From Erigeron canadensis (Eukaryota; Streptophyta; Magnoliopsida; Asterales; Asteraceae): 64,000 nt of DNA. Numbering within the stretch: the stretch's first letter is position 1; the number at the start of each line of letters is the position of its first letter. Position numbers and translations under genes: made by a program. The notes under the pieces were generated by a model. The model worked only from the letters and a program-made list of their open reading frames with translations. It was not told the DNA's origin and did not search any database. Below, one piece after another: positions 1-12,681 of the stretch. Location of the stretch: positions 18,476,001 through 18,540,000 of the forward strand of contig NC_057764.1 in the NCBI RefSeq assembly GCF_010389155.1, read 5' to 3'.

Positions 1-389
1 CAACTTTAGTTAAATAAAAAATTTGCCATTTGTTATATCTAGAATTACTACAAACACAAACAACAAATTTAGACTAAACGATTTAGAGTTAAGCTCAACA
101 AAAAGAGAAACAAAAAGTGTACAATATACAATTTGAGAAATACATATCATTTCATCAACAAAGACTATCTCGAACGTTTTAATTTTTTCGGGTTATTCCA
201 CTTCGAAACAGTCCATACATGCACAACACGGAGTCGTAAATGATGGTTAACATGTATTGCCTTAAGATCTTCAAGATGAACTAATGTGGTCTTATTTTTT
301 TTGTTGAAGAATAAGCAATAATGAACCTATAATAGATAACAAACTAAATTAAAAGAGATATAATAATAATAATAATGATGATGACGATA

Positions 390-426
<37 letters not shown>

Positions 427-2843
427 GGATGACGATGACGATGACGGTAATCTTTAAAAATTAAAAACATGTTACCTGATATAGGAAAAAGGTCGAATCT
501 TTTGGTAGTCGACTTTTTTTTTTTGGTTTGGTCGTAGGTCTTTTTTGTGAGAATATGTGAATGTTTTTTCTGGGTTCTATATATATAGAGAATAAAATAA
601 TAATAATTTTTGGAAGTCTCTTTTTTTATTATTGATAATACAAAGGTCGGCATTAATAAACATAACTATTAAATAAATATTAAAAACTAGATGATTAATA
701 AGAAGGAAGGATTAGGCTTTAGGAGAGAGATTAGGGTGACAAGTGTACCCTCAACCCCTTTTTTAGTTATATTATTATAGATTTCAAAATTTTTTATTCT
801 CCTTCAAAATATGTCCAAAAAATCATATCTTTTTCATTCTATTACCAAGCTCATTTACAAACCAAAAGCTCCCTTAATTTTGGCGTCAACAAATACTTAA
901 ACTTTAATCAAGAACGTTTATTAAGTTACTCTTCAAATCAAAGTTTAAACTTCTTTCATCATTATCTGTTATTACATTGTGGCTTAAGTGCCCGGTGGCC
1001 TTTAGATCTTAATATTTGGATCTTTTGTATCTTGATTTACAAGGGAAGCCACATTGCCGACCAAGCATGTGCAATTATATCATATTGTATCAAATTTTAA
1101 ACATATATATCTTGGCCAGTTTATAACATTTTTATTACTAAAAGAGTTTTGATTTTTTGTGTGCCACTGCCAATGATGCATACGTACATCAAATAGTTGA
1201 ACGCATATGACACATTAGTTGATCAATGTGTAATGACCAATACTGTAAAAGTTTATGCATATATATTTTTAGAAACGCGGTGATCAATATATATTTTTTT
1301 TACTTTTATATCAACAAATATGTTTCACAATATTATACAGTACAATACCTTAAATCATGTTTGGTGATGTGGGGCTAAAAACTTGTGGTGTATCACCAGA
1401 ATGATTAAGCATATGCAAACCAAAAGTTCTAGTTGTAGGATGCGAGTGCAAGCTAGCAATTTGAATCTCGTAGAATCATAAGCAAAAGGGAGAGCTTACA
1501 AACTCTAATCGAACTCAGAGCGTGTTAGGCTTAGAAACAATCGTTTCATAGAGACCAATTAAATAGAACTAGCACCTACTTATGCGCCTCTTATGTTGGT
1601 GACACCAAAGGAAAGCTGTTGATTTGGAGCTTGTCGCCACCATGATAATCATCGTTATACCCTATAATTCATGTTGTTTCATAGTTCCCCATGAAATGAT
1701 TGGATTGTGTAGGTTTCAACAAGTGTTGTTGATTATAGTTCAAGTTCAAAGTGGCTCAACAATATTATGGGTGATTGCTTTAGACCTCCAAACATCTAAA
1801 AACAGTTGGGTCTCAAGTATTTGTGAGGTGATAAGACGTAAGAATAGTTGGGTCTCATGTATAGACGATGGTAACAATTTAATTGTTTGCAAACGGGTGT
1901 TATTTCACGTTTTGAAACGGTTTGTGACATAATGTTGCTCTTTTGAATAACAAAATGATAACAAATATCTAGATGGGTTTGGTACGTAGTAAGGTTGGAT
2001 GCTGTTCAGTTCAAGTCAAATTCTTCTTTTGTTTCAACTCAAATGGATCAAGGATCTGTATTCCGCCAAGGCGCCAATGTGAGTTCTGAAGGCAATTCAG
2101 TTTCTGAATTTCTGTAGGAACACTGATCATCTAACCACTACGACTTAGAAATCATAATGATCAGTTTCTAAATTCTTGATAAATCAGCATTAACTACACC
2201 AACACTAAGAATGATGAACACAATATTCATTTCACATCACCTTTTTCACCAAACTGATCCACTAATCCTTCAAATAATTCATCAAATTGAATTAAAACAT
2301 TTGTTTATCCAAGTAACACAACTTCAAATGGGACATCCTCATCCAAAAACCATGTTCTAAAATCGGTCTTATTGCAGCTTATTATGTAATGATCATTATT
2401 AATACAAAGATCCAAACAATGTCATAACAATTGAAATTTGCCATAGAATAGACAAATTCTCAGACATATGTTTTTTAGTTCAGAGACGAGTGCACAATCT
2501 TGCAGTATAAAGCAGGAAGAAGCTCATGAATAATGATGTGTGCTATTCATTATCAGTTATATCTCGTCTACCAAATGAAATTGCTAACCTTATCCCACGT
2601 AAAAGAGAAAGATCACGAAACCGAAGTAAGAAGAATACCAGTTTACTTTCACAAGCGACGTATATACATCTTATTGATCGGTTGCAGAACTATCACAGAC
2701 CTTTCTGAAGTGCCTTTGCCAAATTACCAGAATCAGATTTGTAAGTTATGGTGGATCCATTAGCAAATCACCACAAGTATGCACCTTGTAGCTTGTTCTT
2801 TGGCTGTTGTGATGCACCAGCACCAAATCGGATTGGGTTGAAA
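1..2843. other. Intergenic, 3' flank of the auxin receptor gene
   Basis: AT-rich sequence with no coding region I can support; short open frames here lack codon bias and recognisable motifs. It holds one hexamer microsatellite (listed separately) and, near 1800 and 1850, a short repeated phrase. The last few hundred bases should include the 3' UTR of the minus-strand auxin receptor gene, but I could not fix a polyadenylation site. Confidence 0.6.
366..447. repeat. GATGAC hexamer microsatellite
   Basis: About 80 bases of near-perfect GATGAC repeats, preceded by GAT/AAT triplets, with single-base interruptions. On the minus strand one frame would read as His-Arg repeats, but nothing around it suggests a real protein. 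Confidence 0.9.
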
Positions 2844-5800
2844 TCAGAGGGTGAGAACAAATGGTGGTGCATCCCTTCGTGGTCCAGCCACGGTTCGATA
2901 GACATAAAGTTTATGAGCCTGGCTATCATCACTACCTTCGTCTTTCATCACCTCAACATTTAACCTAGGTTTCTCTTTAGCCAATTCCCTACAACCATTC
3001 ATAGTCAGATTACAAGCAGACATCCATAAGGATCGCATTGACTCGTATTTGGTCAAACCCGAAAGCAAAGCAGCATTCCCAAACGGGCAGTCTCGTATCT
3101 CAAGCTTCTTCAGTTTTGGGCAGCCTCCCAATACACACTCCATTCCCAGATCACTACTGCCTGCAAAAGCCACGGATAGTGTTTCTAGATTTTTGGCGTA
3201 TTTTCCAATGTACTCGAATGTACGGTCAGTTAAGAGACCAGACACTGCAAGCCGTTGAAGCTTAGTACAAGTCTTGACAATGGCGCCAAATCCTTCGTCC
3301 ATTGGCTCCTTGGTCAAATAATCAGGTTGACCTGGGCTCATTATGCAAAGACGGAAGTGAGTGAAATCCGGGCAGTTTCTGGCAATGGTGGCAACAGCAG
3401 CGTTTGTCATTTGGCGACAAAAGTATAGAACATAATGGAGTTTTGGGCAGCCACGGGAAACTGCTACAAATCCGGATTCAGTCACACCAAGGAAGATTTC
3501 TTGGTCAAACGGGTCGGCTGGAAAAACTCTAAGTTCTTCAAGTAATGGGCAGCAAGATCCAACAGCTTCTAGGCCCTTATCACCTACAGTATCAAGAAGC
3601 TATACCCGGAAAAGGGCACTATTAGCTTATAATATGATGGTACTAAATCAACCACTCAAAATCTACAACCATTTGTTGCCCACTTTGATCCAAAATGCAA
3701 TTCTAGAAAAACGTAAGCTTTTTTGGTTTTTTGCTTAAAGATAGTTGAAGTTTAACAAAGAGCAAGTATACCCTTTAAATGGTAATTTACTTAAAGAACA
3801 AAGTTAAGGGTTCAAAAATACATAATTTGAAAAGATCGTCCGACTTGACACTTTATGCTAAATCTCTTATTCCAGGAAAAAGTAGCCTTTGTTTTTCATT
3901 TATGCAAGAACAATTATAAATGCAACAGTAGGGCCGTGATGATTTTAAAGGGTTTCTGGATGTTCATTTAGAAAGTGATTATGTGAAATTGGATAAGTAT
4001 AACATTTGTTGTAATAAAATGTGAGCTAAAAGTGCTTATGCTGTGAAAGTTGTTATAATAATCGTACGTTTGACAGTTTGATAATTAAATTGGATTAAGA
4101 TAAGGGTAAATAAGTAACAGCTTATCGAAAACCGATTATATGACCCAACACGTTTAGATAATCGGAATACAGATCTGTTTATCCAAATACTGGAAACTCA
4201 TTGTTTAAATCGCAATAATCATATAGACACATAAATGATATAAGCAGATTAAGATTCAGACAGACTAAAAACAAATACTAATAATGAAGCTACTTACCCA
4301 GAGGCGACGAAGACTTTTACAGTGAGAAAGAAGATTGGCAAGTTCCACACTAAGTAAAGTTGCGTAGCTCAAATTCAAAAACGTGAGACTGGCACAAGCA
4401 GGAAATATAACTGGGAGATAAAGTGGAGTGGCATCCCAAAAACCCGAAAGAGTTTGTAGTTTTTTACATTTACTGAATGTATTTTTGAGCTCCTTGACTG
4501 GACCTGAGACCAGTTCTTGCATGAAGGTTCCAGTACCAAGTTCCACCAGTTGAGGAGCATGTGAAAGAAGCTTTTGCAATTGATCCAAACTTACATTGCG
4601 ATTAACTTTTAAAACCCGTAAAGATTTACATCTAGAAATGAGCTTTTCAAGGGCGTCAAAACTGACTTCACTGTTCAAGCTTGCAAAGTTAAGAATTTCT
4701 AGTGAAGTTAAGCTTTCTGGGAAGCAACTTAACCAATGGCCACCAAGATCATCAATCCCATTTTCTTGGATATCCAATTCTGTCAAGTTCCTACACAAGA
4801 AATGGTATCAGTTTCAGTTTTGGATTCTACTTAAATGCGAACATGTTTTTGGTTTAGAGTTAAGACATCAAATAAGAATCTCTACCCAGAGTGGAATATA
4901 AACTAATTCATAAAGTCATCTACAATCTTGAAAGAAATGGAAATAAAACAGGCTCCATATATGATTAATTTGGATGTAACACATCCCAAAATAAAAATGT
5001 AACACATCCCAAAAGTAACCAAATATAAAGAACCAAATATTTGGTTATTTATATAGGTTCCAATTAAAATAAAACAAGTATATTGCCGTTAGAAAGAATA
5101 AAATAAAACAAGTATTAAAGTAAAACAAATAAAACAATATGTTTTTTTTCATTGAAAATCACCGTGCATCAATATATATACTTGTGTTTCGTGAATTTTT
5201 GTGCATCAATTATATCATAATCCAAGGGTCAAGATCTTATCCTATTTGTTTTACCTTAATACTTGTTTTACAATAACCAACCCCTATATATATATAGTAT
5301 ATATATATATATGCAACATACATTCACTTCGTTCCAATGCCTGTAACACAACCCAATAATAACAAAGTATGCAACGTACTTTCAAGTTTTGTTTCGATTA
5401 TTAACAAGTTTAGGTGACGCGTACAACTTTTTCGTCTTATAATACATGCATCAGTTGCATATGAACGAAAATTAAACAGCTATAGACTTACTAGAATAAT
5501 CATGTTATAAATCTATTAACAAAAAAACTTGACTAATACAAATGGATGCATAGGACCCATATATAAAAAAAGATATAACTATATTGGCATGTTAAAGGTA
5601 GGTGAAGAAGACACGAAATCAAACTGGAAACATGATTATCCAATTTATGTTCTGTAGTGAATGACATCAAGAACATGCCATCCATTAAATAGGTCAAATG
5701 TCACAATCAAAAAAAGCAGCCAAAGAAAAAGCCAAAGGCAAAAAGAAACCATAAAGTAGTACTACTACCACCACCTCAGTTTCCACTCAAAAATACCATC

Positions 5801-7586
5801 CCATATCCCATATACATTTCATAAAAAAAGATTAACCATTCACAACAAGAAAAAACAAGGCTATTTCACTAGTTTTATAATAGATTAAAGTCATTAGATT
5901 GTAGCATAATTCTTTAAAAGTTATACGTTTAGTCATGTATTCTTTTTGTTTAATTGGATAATTGTAGTATTATATGGATTATAAAAAAAATTAAGTAAAC
6001 TTTATTTATATTTTTTTGGACGTTTTTAACATTAAAACTTGGATCACCTGGATAACCGATAACCTGATGAGGTTACTAAAATAGTTTATGCTGATCCAAT
6101 CCAATTGAACTTGAAGACTAAGTTATCTTTTCTATGTCAATTTTACCCAATAGCCAATGCTCACAAAGCAATCTCATTAAGTTTATTATGAGCTAAATGA
6201 AGCATTGAAGCACAAATACATCATCTTTTTTACACAACTCAGACCTAAATCTTCTAAATTAACTGCATTCCCCATTAATTTTTTTTGAGGTAAATGAAAT
6301 ACAAAGACATGATCTTTTTTACAAAAATCAGACCCAAATCTTCTAAATCAATTGCACTTCCCATTAAGTTTATCATGAGCTAAATGAAGCACAAACACAT
6401 GATCTGTTTTACACAAATCAGTCCCAAATCTTCTGAATTAAGGGCACTCAACCATTGAGTTTTTATGAGGTAAATGAAGTACAAAAGCATGATCTTTTTC
6501 TACACAAACTATAGCCAGTGCACCCCCCATTAATTTCCACAGCCAAATTAGACACCAAAGCAATGATCTTTTCCAAAACAAATCAAAACACCACATGCAA
6601 ATATCTTTTGCTTTTTTACCCTTTTCATTCCTATCCATTAAACTATTTCCACTTTTCATTCAAGTTGATGTGATGACAATAATTATTATAATACCAATAT
6701 TCTCTTCAACCAAATTAATCCATCTAAAAATAATTTCCAAAAATGTCATCAAACCAAAATACTTATACTTCCTAATATTACAATCAAGATTCAAGAATAA
6801 CATTCAAAAGATAAAACAAACAAGAATATTGATCTTGTTGCTCCAAAATCAAACAATCAAAATGGATCCAACTGCTTAAAATTATTATTATTATTTTCTT
6901 ACCATAGTAAATGTGTTTGATTGTGACATACATCTGAGTTAAAACAAACCTTATTCGTTAATCCGTTTAATATTTTCTAATGAACATTTCCACATCCCAA
7001 ATCAAAAAACTCATGTTCCTATGACAAACACACAACTTTTTAATTAAAAAAAAAAAAAAAAAACTTACTTGCAATGAGTGGCAATAGCTTTAAGCCCATC
7101 AGTACTAAACCCATCACAACTTAATAGCGACAACTTCTTAAACCCAACAAATTTCGTCGCTAAAAACTCCAAACTTTCGTCACTAACAACCATTCTTTTC
7201 AACCTTAATTCTTCTAGCGACGAAGAATAAGCCGTCGCTAAAACATCCAACCAAGGAAAAACATCAGCACCCCAATCATCAGGGACCAAATTAAAATCAG
7301 AAAATCTTGGTTTTCCTTTAAGGGTCAAACTTTGAATCTTTGGAAATCTAGCGACGACAATCTCGGGTGTCACTGAGTAACAGTTTCCGATGAACACGTG
7401 GCGCCTGCTCCATCGTTCTGCGTGGTACCAATCTTTGCATACAAGAGATACTGAGCTACGGTCTTTGTTTGAGTTTATTAGTGACAGAACTCGTTCTAGT
7501 AACTCGTCTGGAAACCGGGTTAACTCGGATGGGTGTACTGAGTTGACTCGGTTGACTGTTTTAGATCGTTTTGTGTTTTGATCCAT
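2844..7586 (-). CDS. TIR1/AFB-type auxin co-receptor F-box protein (AFB6/TIR1-like), 3 exons
   Basis: Substrate-recognition subunit of an SCF ubiquitin ligase that binds auxin together with Aux/IAA repressors in the nucleus and marks them for degradation. Exons: 7069-7586, 4298-4790, 2844-3599. Each intron has GT..AG ends and the joined frame gives 588 aa, matching the family (about 575-630). The F-box lies near residues 22-65 (FPDELLERVLSLI, SLVCKDWY), followed by leucine-rich repeats with family signatures: FIGNCY, LKGKPRF, LKRM, YFCRQMTNAA, RFRLCI, GLLTD, SVAFAG, KLEIRDCPFG, MRSLWMSAC. The start is the ATG before the F-box; there is no long AFB4/5-type N-terminal extension. The residue aligned to TIR1 His78 is Arg, and the one aligned to Ser438 is Ala, as I recall for AFB4/5; the rest looks like the TIR1-like/AFB6 group, which Brassicaceae lack. 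Intron 1 (2.3 kb) holds a MITE and a tandem repeat. The gene looks intact. Subgroup naming is less certain than the family. Confidence 0.95.
3023..3044 (-). promoter_or_regulatory. Weakened miR393 target site in the auxin receptor mRNA
   Basis: The minus strand reads TCAATGCGATCC then TTATGGA over the codons for the ESMRSLWM motif, the position where TIR1 and AFB2/3 carry the miR393 site. Compared with the miR393 complement as I remember it, the core is preserved, but there is a G:U pair opposite microRNA base 7, a mismatch opposite base 5, and two mismatches at the 5' end of the target. It is a recognisable site that probably pairs less well. Confidence 0.6.
5040..5300. mobile_element. MITE-like inverted repeat in auxin receptor intron 1
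   Basis: The left side contains AAAACAAGTATTAAAGTAAA and the right side its imperfect complement, around an AT-rich centre with GTGCATCAAT motifs. A related copy lies at about 62740-62950. Exact ends and target duplication are not clear. Confidence 0.5.
6165..6545. repeat. ~90-bp tandem repeat, about four copies, in intron 1
   Basis: The phrase CCCAAATCTTCTAAAT followed by a purine/pyrimidine block and GAGGTAAATGAA/GAGCTAAATGAA recurs with a period of 89-90 bases (near 6242, 6331 and 6421). The copies have drifted by point changes and small gaps. It lies inside the first intron of the auxin receptor gene. Confidence 0.85.
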
Positions 7587-8280
7587 TTTGGGTTTTTGTT
7601 TAGATGGGTTTAAGGTTTGATAATTACATGATGATGATGATGATTTTGGTGATTAAAGAAGACATTAATGGATTTGTGTGTGTTTTTTGTGTTTCTCTTT
7701 TGGGTTTCTCTGTCTAAAAAACACAGAGGAGATGAGTTTGGTTTTTGGTGACTTTTAAAAGCCAATAGATAATTTTACACATTTGGTCCTTCAGTTATAA
7801 GATGATTTGCCGTATTTTTATCTCAAAAGTTGCACAAATGTCATGAATCACAATAAACTTGAACTTCCAAGCCAACAACCCAAAGTCAAAATTTTATTAT
7901 GGAATCGTCCAAAATTTTATACGAGTACTAAAAGTAAATTATAAGATTTATATCAATTTTGAATTTGAATTTTAATCCCCTTAAAACTAGATAAATACAT
8001 TAAAATCATATTAAAAATATGTAGTATTACATGTGTGATTGTCATAACCACTCTTGACAACAACATAACTTCGTCACTAAATATTGGTGATGAGTTGTGC
8101 CCGTAATTTTTTTTTTATACACCGTCAAACATGCTTCAAAATATAAAATTATATAATTATATAAGACATATTATAAGATTGAGTTTGTTGTTGTTATATA
8201 TAAAACATATTTAATGATAATGTATATATATCACCACCTCATTTTGTTGTTAGCTAGGAAGTTCTATTCTTATTATCATG
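7587..8280. other. Promoter and 5' UTR region of the auxin receptor gene
   Basis: Sequence just upstream of the minus-strand ATG. It has a GAT-rich leader (near 7629) and pyrimidine-rich stretches on the minus strand expected of a plant 5' UTR, but I could not pin a TATA box or transcription start. No other gene is seen. Confidence 0.4.
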
Positions 8281-8289
8281 TTACTCATG

Positions 8290-8631
8290 TTTTTTTTGGG
8301 AAGGTGAATTTTTCTTTAAACTTCGTTTCGTGATTTGATAGCGAGAGGTCTAGCATACATTATTTTAATTGGGTCCGTGCTAGAGAGCTCTCTCGAAGTA
8401 GAATTGCATATTTCAAATACCCGATGGGGAAAACCCCCTACTAATCCGCCCAAAGGCATGACAATTAATAGGGGTAAACTCTGCCCCACAGACTTGAACA
8501 TGTGTATACCCAAGTCAAACTCTCATAAAAGGACTACCTATATCTCAAAGTTGGTGGAATGGAATTCGAACCTGAGACCTATAGATCACCAGGGAAACTC
8601 CAAACCACTCCACCAACTCATCATTGATATA
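8290..8631 (-). mobile_element. tRNA-derived SINE, copy 1
   Basis: Read on the minus strand, a full-length SINE of about 340 bp. Near its 5' end is an A-box-like GGTGGAGTGG (about 8605-8617), and about 35 bases on a B-box GGTTCGAATTC (8562-8572). It ends in an A-rich tail (T run at 8290-8297). It is bounded by a perfect 13-bp target duplication TTACTCATGTTTT (8281-8293 and 8632-8644) that overlaps the tail. Homologous copies lie at 50744-51082 and 61313-61659. SINEs do not code for protein and are moved by LINE enzymes. Confidence 0.85.
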
Positions 8632-8644
8632 TTACTCATGTTTT

Positions 8645-9937
8645 AATACTTATTAATCATATATGTCAAATGAAATATCGAGTCCTATATATATTTGAGA
8701 TTAATCACATGTATTTAATTTATATTTATGGTGGGTCTGGCTAAGTTTTAGGCTCCAAATTTCTAAAAACATAAAGATTTTTCAGCGAAAGCTTTATATT
8801 AAAAGTTTATTGTGCGATATGGTTCTTTAATGTATGTTAGATCTTCCAATATTTGCGAATAACTGACATCTTTCAAAAAATAAATAATGTGAATGTATAC
8901 TTATACCTAATCTATTACACCAAATATTATAAACTACTTAAAACTTAGAATTGAACCTAAAATCACTATTCTAAAAGGAGTTTTTTGAATTAAATTTCTA
9001 AATACCTAGTTTTGAACTCATGACATCTAAAAAGGACATAAGCTTTGTTAATTGACTCTATCTAGACTAAAAACTATTTACAAGTAATAACTAACATTTG
9101 CCTAACAACTATTTACAAGTAATAACTAACATTTGTCCATAGAACTTTATTAAGACTCCTTAAGTTTATAATATCTAACAGTATATCTTTATATTGAAAT
9201 TAAAGATTAAGATCAAAAAAATAGTCTTAAATTTTGACTATTGACTTTAAGTCAAAGGTCAAGTTTCAATGATAGAACTTGAACTATTGTATTAGAGAGG
9301 CTAAAATATGAAGATATTTATTTGAAGGGGTTAAAGCTATATATTTATTAAATTTTATAGCATAACTTATAATTTGTTGTATAAATTTAGACTTGATAAG
9401 ACAAATTTTATAGAGGTCACAACCCTCTTTGGTTCCTAATAAGTTCCGTCTTTGTCAAGATCCATTTAACTTCACTAGTAAAATTGTTTATAATTTTAAA
9501 AAACACAATAAAACTTGAACAATTAATTAATAAAAGAAACCGATGGTTTTTTAATTGGGGGAAGGGAATATTAGGTTGTTAGGCATATAAGTTGGGTGAA
9601 AAACCTTTCACATACCTTTTTTTAAACCATAAAAATCATAGAGGGCCAAACATTTATTCAAAATATAAAAATATTAGTATATGGGTGTTTTTCACCAAAT
9701 TGAGTTTTCTCTTTTTAATTATATACGGTGATTAGCAATTCTTGGTTGGTAAAAGTTAGATGCTTATCGGCGCTTGTTCCACCAACAGTCCAACACGTGA
9801 GCTCATTGAGGATTTCCTATGGTTCCCTCGGTCATTGTTGTTGCTTCCTTTTATGAGAAGTTTGGTTTTGTATATGCACGAATATCATCCGCCATCGTGA
9901 AAGTCTATATCACGCTCCTTTTTTGTATTACTGGTTA
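8645..9937. other. Intergenic, AT-rich
   Basis: No gene supported. It contains a 29-bp direct repeat (9072-9100 and 9107-9135, with AACTATTTACAAGTAATAAC) and a small MITE-like palindrome at 9560-9715 (listed separately). Confidence 0.5.
9560..9715. mobile_element. Small MITE-like palindrome
   Basis: The arms share GGTGAAAAAC and surrounding bases in inverted orientation, and the centre CCATAAAAATCAT..GGGCC..CATTTATTCA resembles the centre of the element at 42365-42550. Probably two members of one MITE family. Ends approximate. Confidence 0.45.
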
Positions 9938-10163
9938 CTCCCACAATCTCATTTTGATTATCTTATTTTGATCCGTTAATTCTTTTTCTTTCGACTTTGA
10001 CCGTAAATATCTTTGTTTGTGATATGTTTTAGTTGATGAAAGTTATATCAATGAAAAGTATATTTATAACTCAATTAATTCATATATGTTATATAATACA
10101 AACAAAAATATTCAAGGTCAAAGTTGAAAGAAAACCAAAACACTTAATATGAGATAAAATGAG
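9938..10163. mobile_element. Stowaway-like MITE
   Basis: Flanked by TA on both sides. The left end CTCCCACAATCTCATTTT and right end AAAATGAG are inverted, and inner stretches such as GTCAAAGTTGAAAG are complementary to the opposite arm. The inner sequence TTATATCAATGAAAAGTA is shared with the better preserved Stowaway at 55681-55939. Confidence 0.65.
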
Positions 10164-11191
10164 TATTATTTGTACCTTTCACTACATGAAGTTCCCAAAT
10201 CGATTGCCATCCTCTTCTTACATTCTTGTCATCTTGAATTTATCTTGCTCGAGTTCAAGTTACACAAATTGTAGGTTGGTATATTAATACCAACTCATGT
10301 ATTTGATGATGTCTATAGGTTAAATCAAAACTCAACCACATAGTTCCGCCTGTTTGATTTAACCTAAACTATGTCGAAACTCATGTATTTATTCATATAA
10401 TTCATATATATCTTAACCTAAACCAACGCATTGTATTGTCGAAGTTTAGCAAAAATATCTACTTAGATATTGTCTTTTAGCAAAAATTCCTGGTATTGAT
10501 ACATGTTTGACATTACTTGTTTATTTAACCACTTGTGTTGTCTATTGTGTATGTCCACACATATGTTGTTAGTTATTTCAGTATATTTTTCTGTCACATG
10601 CATTTTTCAGCCGCCTATATATCGATTATATACCCCGTCATATAATCTTCAAGGACTAAATTAAAGATCAGAGATCTTTATTAATCTAGCACACATGATT
10701 TATGGTTATCTATTATTGATCAATCCGCAATTGATAGACGTGTTTATAAACCTCCTGTGCTAATGTTACTTATTTAGAAATTATATGTTGATTTATATCA
10801 CGAATAAGCTCATACGTTGTAACACCAGTATCGATTGATTACATTTGAAGCCATATTTTCGCAATTTTCAGGATCGATATATTCACTTTCAGTTCTCTTG
10901 TTTGTTTTTTTTTTTTAATGGCTAAACTTTGTGTCATTTTTACTCTTAGTTCTAAATTACTCCAAATATTTATAAATACGCCAATGTTAGGAATTGAGTA
11001 CTTGACTTCTTCTCAAAAGGGCATAACCTCTAACCCACAATATTGGCAAATATTAATTCAAGTTCTATTTGTGGGGTTTATGCCTGTTATATTATTCAGC
11101 TGATCTACCTAACGACATGGGGTTTCAATTCATGGCAGTATCTATGTCGACATGTTAGATATCTAACATCTTTGTATTACCATTTAATCTT
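10164..11191. other. Intergenic, nothing recognised
   Basis: AT-rich sequence with no coding region, RNA gene or clear repeat that I can support. The 9-bp target duplication of the following element begins at 11183. Confidence 0.5.
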
Positions 11192-12681
11192 GAGAAAATT
11201 TCATTACATGCCCCTGTGGTATGTCATATTATTAAGTTTCGCCCCTCTCATTATTTTGTATTATCACATACCCTTATGGTGATTTTTCGTATCATTACAT
11301 ACCCCTCACCCTGACGGACGTTAATTGTGATCCGTCAAATCCCTCATGTGCATTGCATATGAGGGCACTTTAGTCTTTTCCAGATCTAAATACCCTTACA
11401 GATCTTTGACTTTTCCTTACAAAGAACATGAGAAAAAAAATATATGCTTCCAGATCTAAATACTCTAGTTTTTAACCTTTATCTAAAACTTGTAACCACC
11501 ATCATCATTATCAAACACCTTTGTTATTTCCATATTTTAACACCAATAAAATTTGATGATTCTGAAATAATAGATCAAACACATTCTCATACAAACCATA
11601 AACATAAATCAAATCAAGCGCATCATACACAAAATAGATCGAAGAGAAAACTGGTGCGTAAAGAAAATTGATGTTGGTGTTGGAAAAATCAAAGGCTGTA
11701 GAAAATTGATGCGCAAAGAAACCATAGAGCGAAAGAGAAAACCAACCACCGTTGTAATTTGTTTGGGTGACCGGAAAAGTAGCCGACAGAGGAGTGGAGT
11801 GATTACCGTAAAAGCTGATTCTTCCTCCTTGCTGCTACTGGCCGGAAACCACCACCACCGATCTTCTTTGTGACTGTTACACCACCGGAAACTGTTCCGT
11901 CTGGAAGCGAATCTCCGACTGCTATCGGTGCCATTTCTTTCTATTATTTATTATTTATGATATTTGATAGTTAACTAGTTTGCTATCGGTGCTTCCATTC
12001 CACCACCGCAAACTGGACCGGACTTGAAGGGGTATTACTTGACTAGTTTTCATAGAATTGGTTTGGGGTTCGGCATCGAATTCAAGCCATGTCCCATTAC
12101 CGGAAATTCACCCGTGGAAGATGATGGTGATGGCGGACCACCCAATCGCCGTTGTTCCCTTGGTTGTTTGGGGTGAGTACTGCGAAAGTGGTGGTGTTTT
12201 GCCAGCAGTGGAGGATTGTGGTAAGCGGTGGTAGTGGTGTTGGGAGAGTGGTGGTGGTGTTGTTAGATCTGAAATGAACTTTTAATATATGTATGTTTAT
12301 GTATATACAAACTATATATAATATATGTTTGAGTATATAGATTATATATATGTATGTATATAGATGGATATAGATACTAGATTTTTTTTTATTTTTTTTT
12401 TTTGCCTCTTCATTTTGAGGGTGTTGAAAATCTGGAAGATATAAACAATGCTAAGGTTTGTGGAAGAAGAAGTAGGGGATTGTTTTATATGTAAACTGAC
12501 TAAAACACCCTCATGTGCAATGCACATAAGGGGTTTAACAGAACACAACTAACGTCTGTTAGGGTAAGGGATATGTAATGATATGAAAAGTCACCATAAG
12601 GATATGTAATGATATAAAAAAATGAGAGGGGTGAAACTTGATAATATGGTATACCACAAAGGTATGTAATGAAATTTTCTC
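11192..12681. mobile_element. Non-autonomous Mutator-type (MULE) element 1
   Basis: Inverted arms of about 184 bp (11192-11375 and 12498-12681) start GAGAAAATTTCATTACAT. The element is flanked by a perfect 9-bp duplication TTTAATCTT (11183-11191 and 12682-12690). Long arms and a 9-bp duplication are the mark of Mutator-like elements. The 1.1-kb interior has no transposase; it is relatively GC-rich, with CCACCACCG and GGTGGTGGTG runs, and could include captured host sequence, which I cannot identify. Length 1490 bp. Confidence 0.85.

Noticed and set aside
327..653. Minus-strand 108-codon frame with His-Arg repeats
   Set aside because: It is the translation of a GATGAC microsatellite plus AT-rich flanks; no family features.
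8562..8617. Possible tRNA gene (A and B boxes)
   Set aside because: No cloverleaf or anticodon arm can be formed convincingly; the boxes belong to the tRNA-derived head of a SINE with an A tail and target duplication.
8335..8646. 103-codon plus-strand frame
   Set aside because: Lies entirely in a SINE, antisense to it; SINEs are non-coding. The same applies to the 88-codon frame at 61356-61622.
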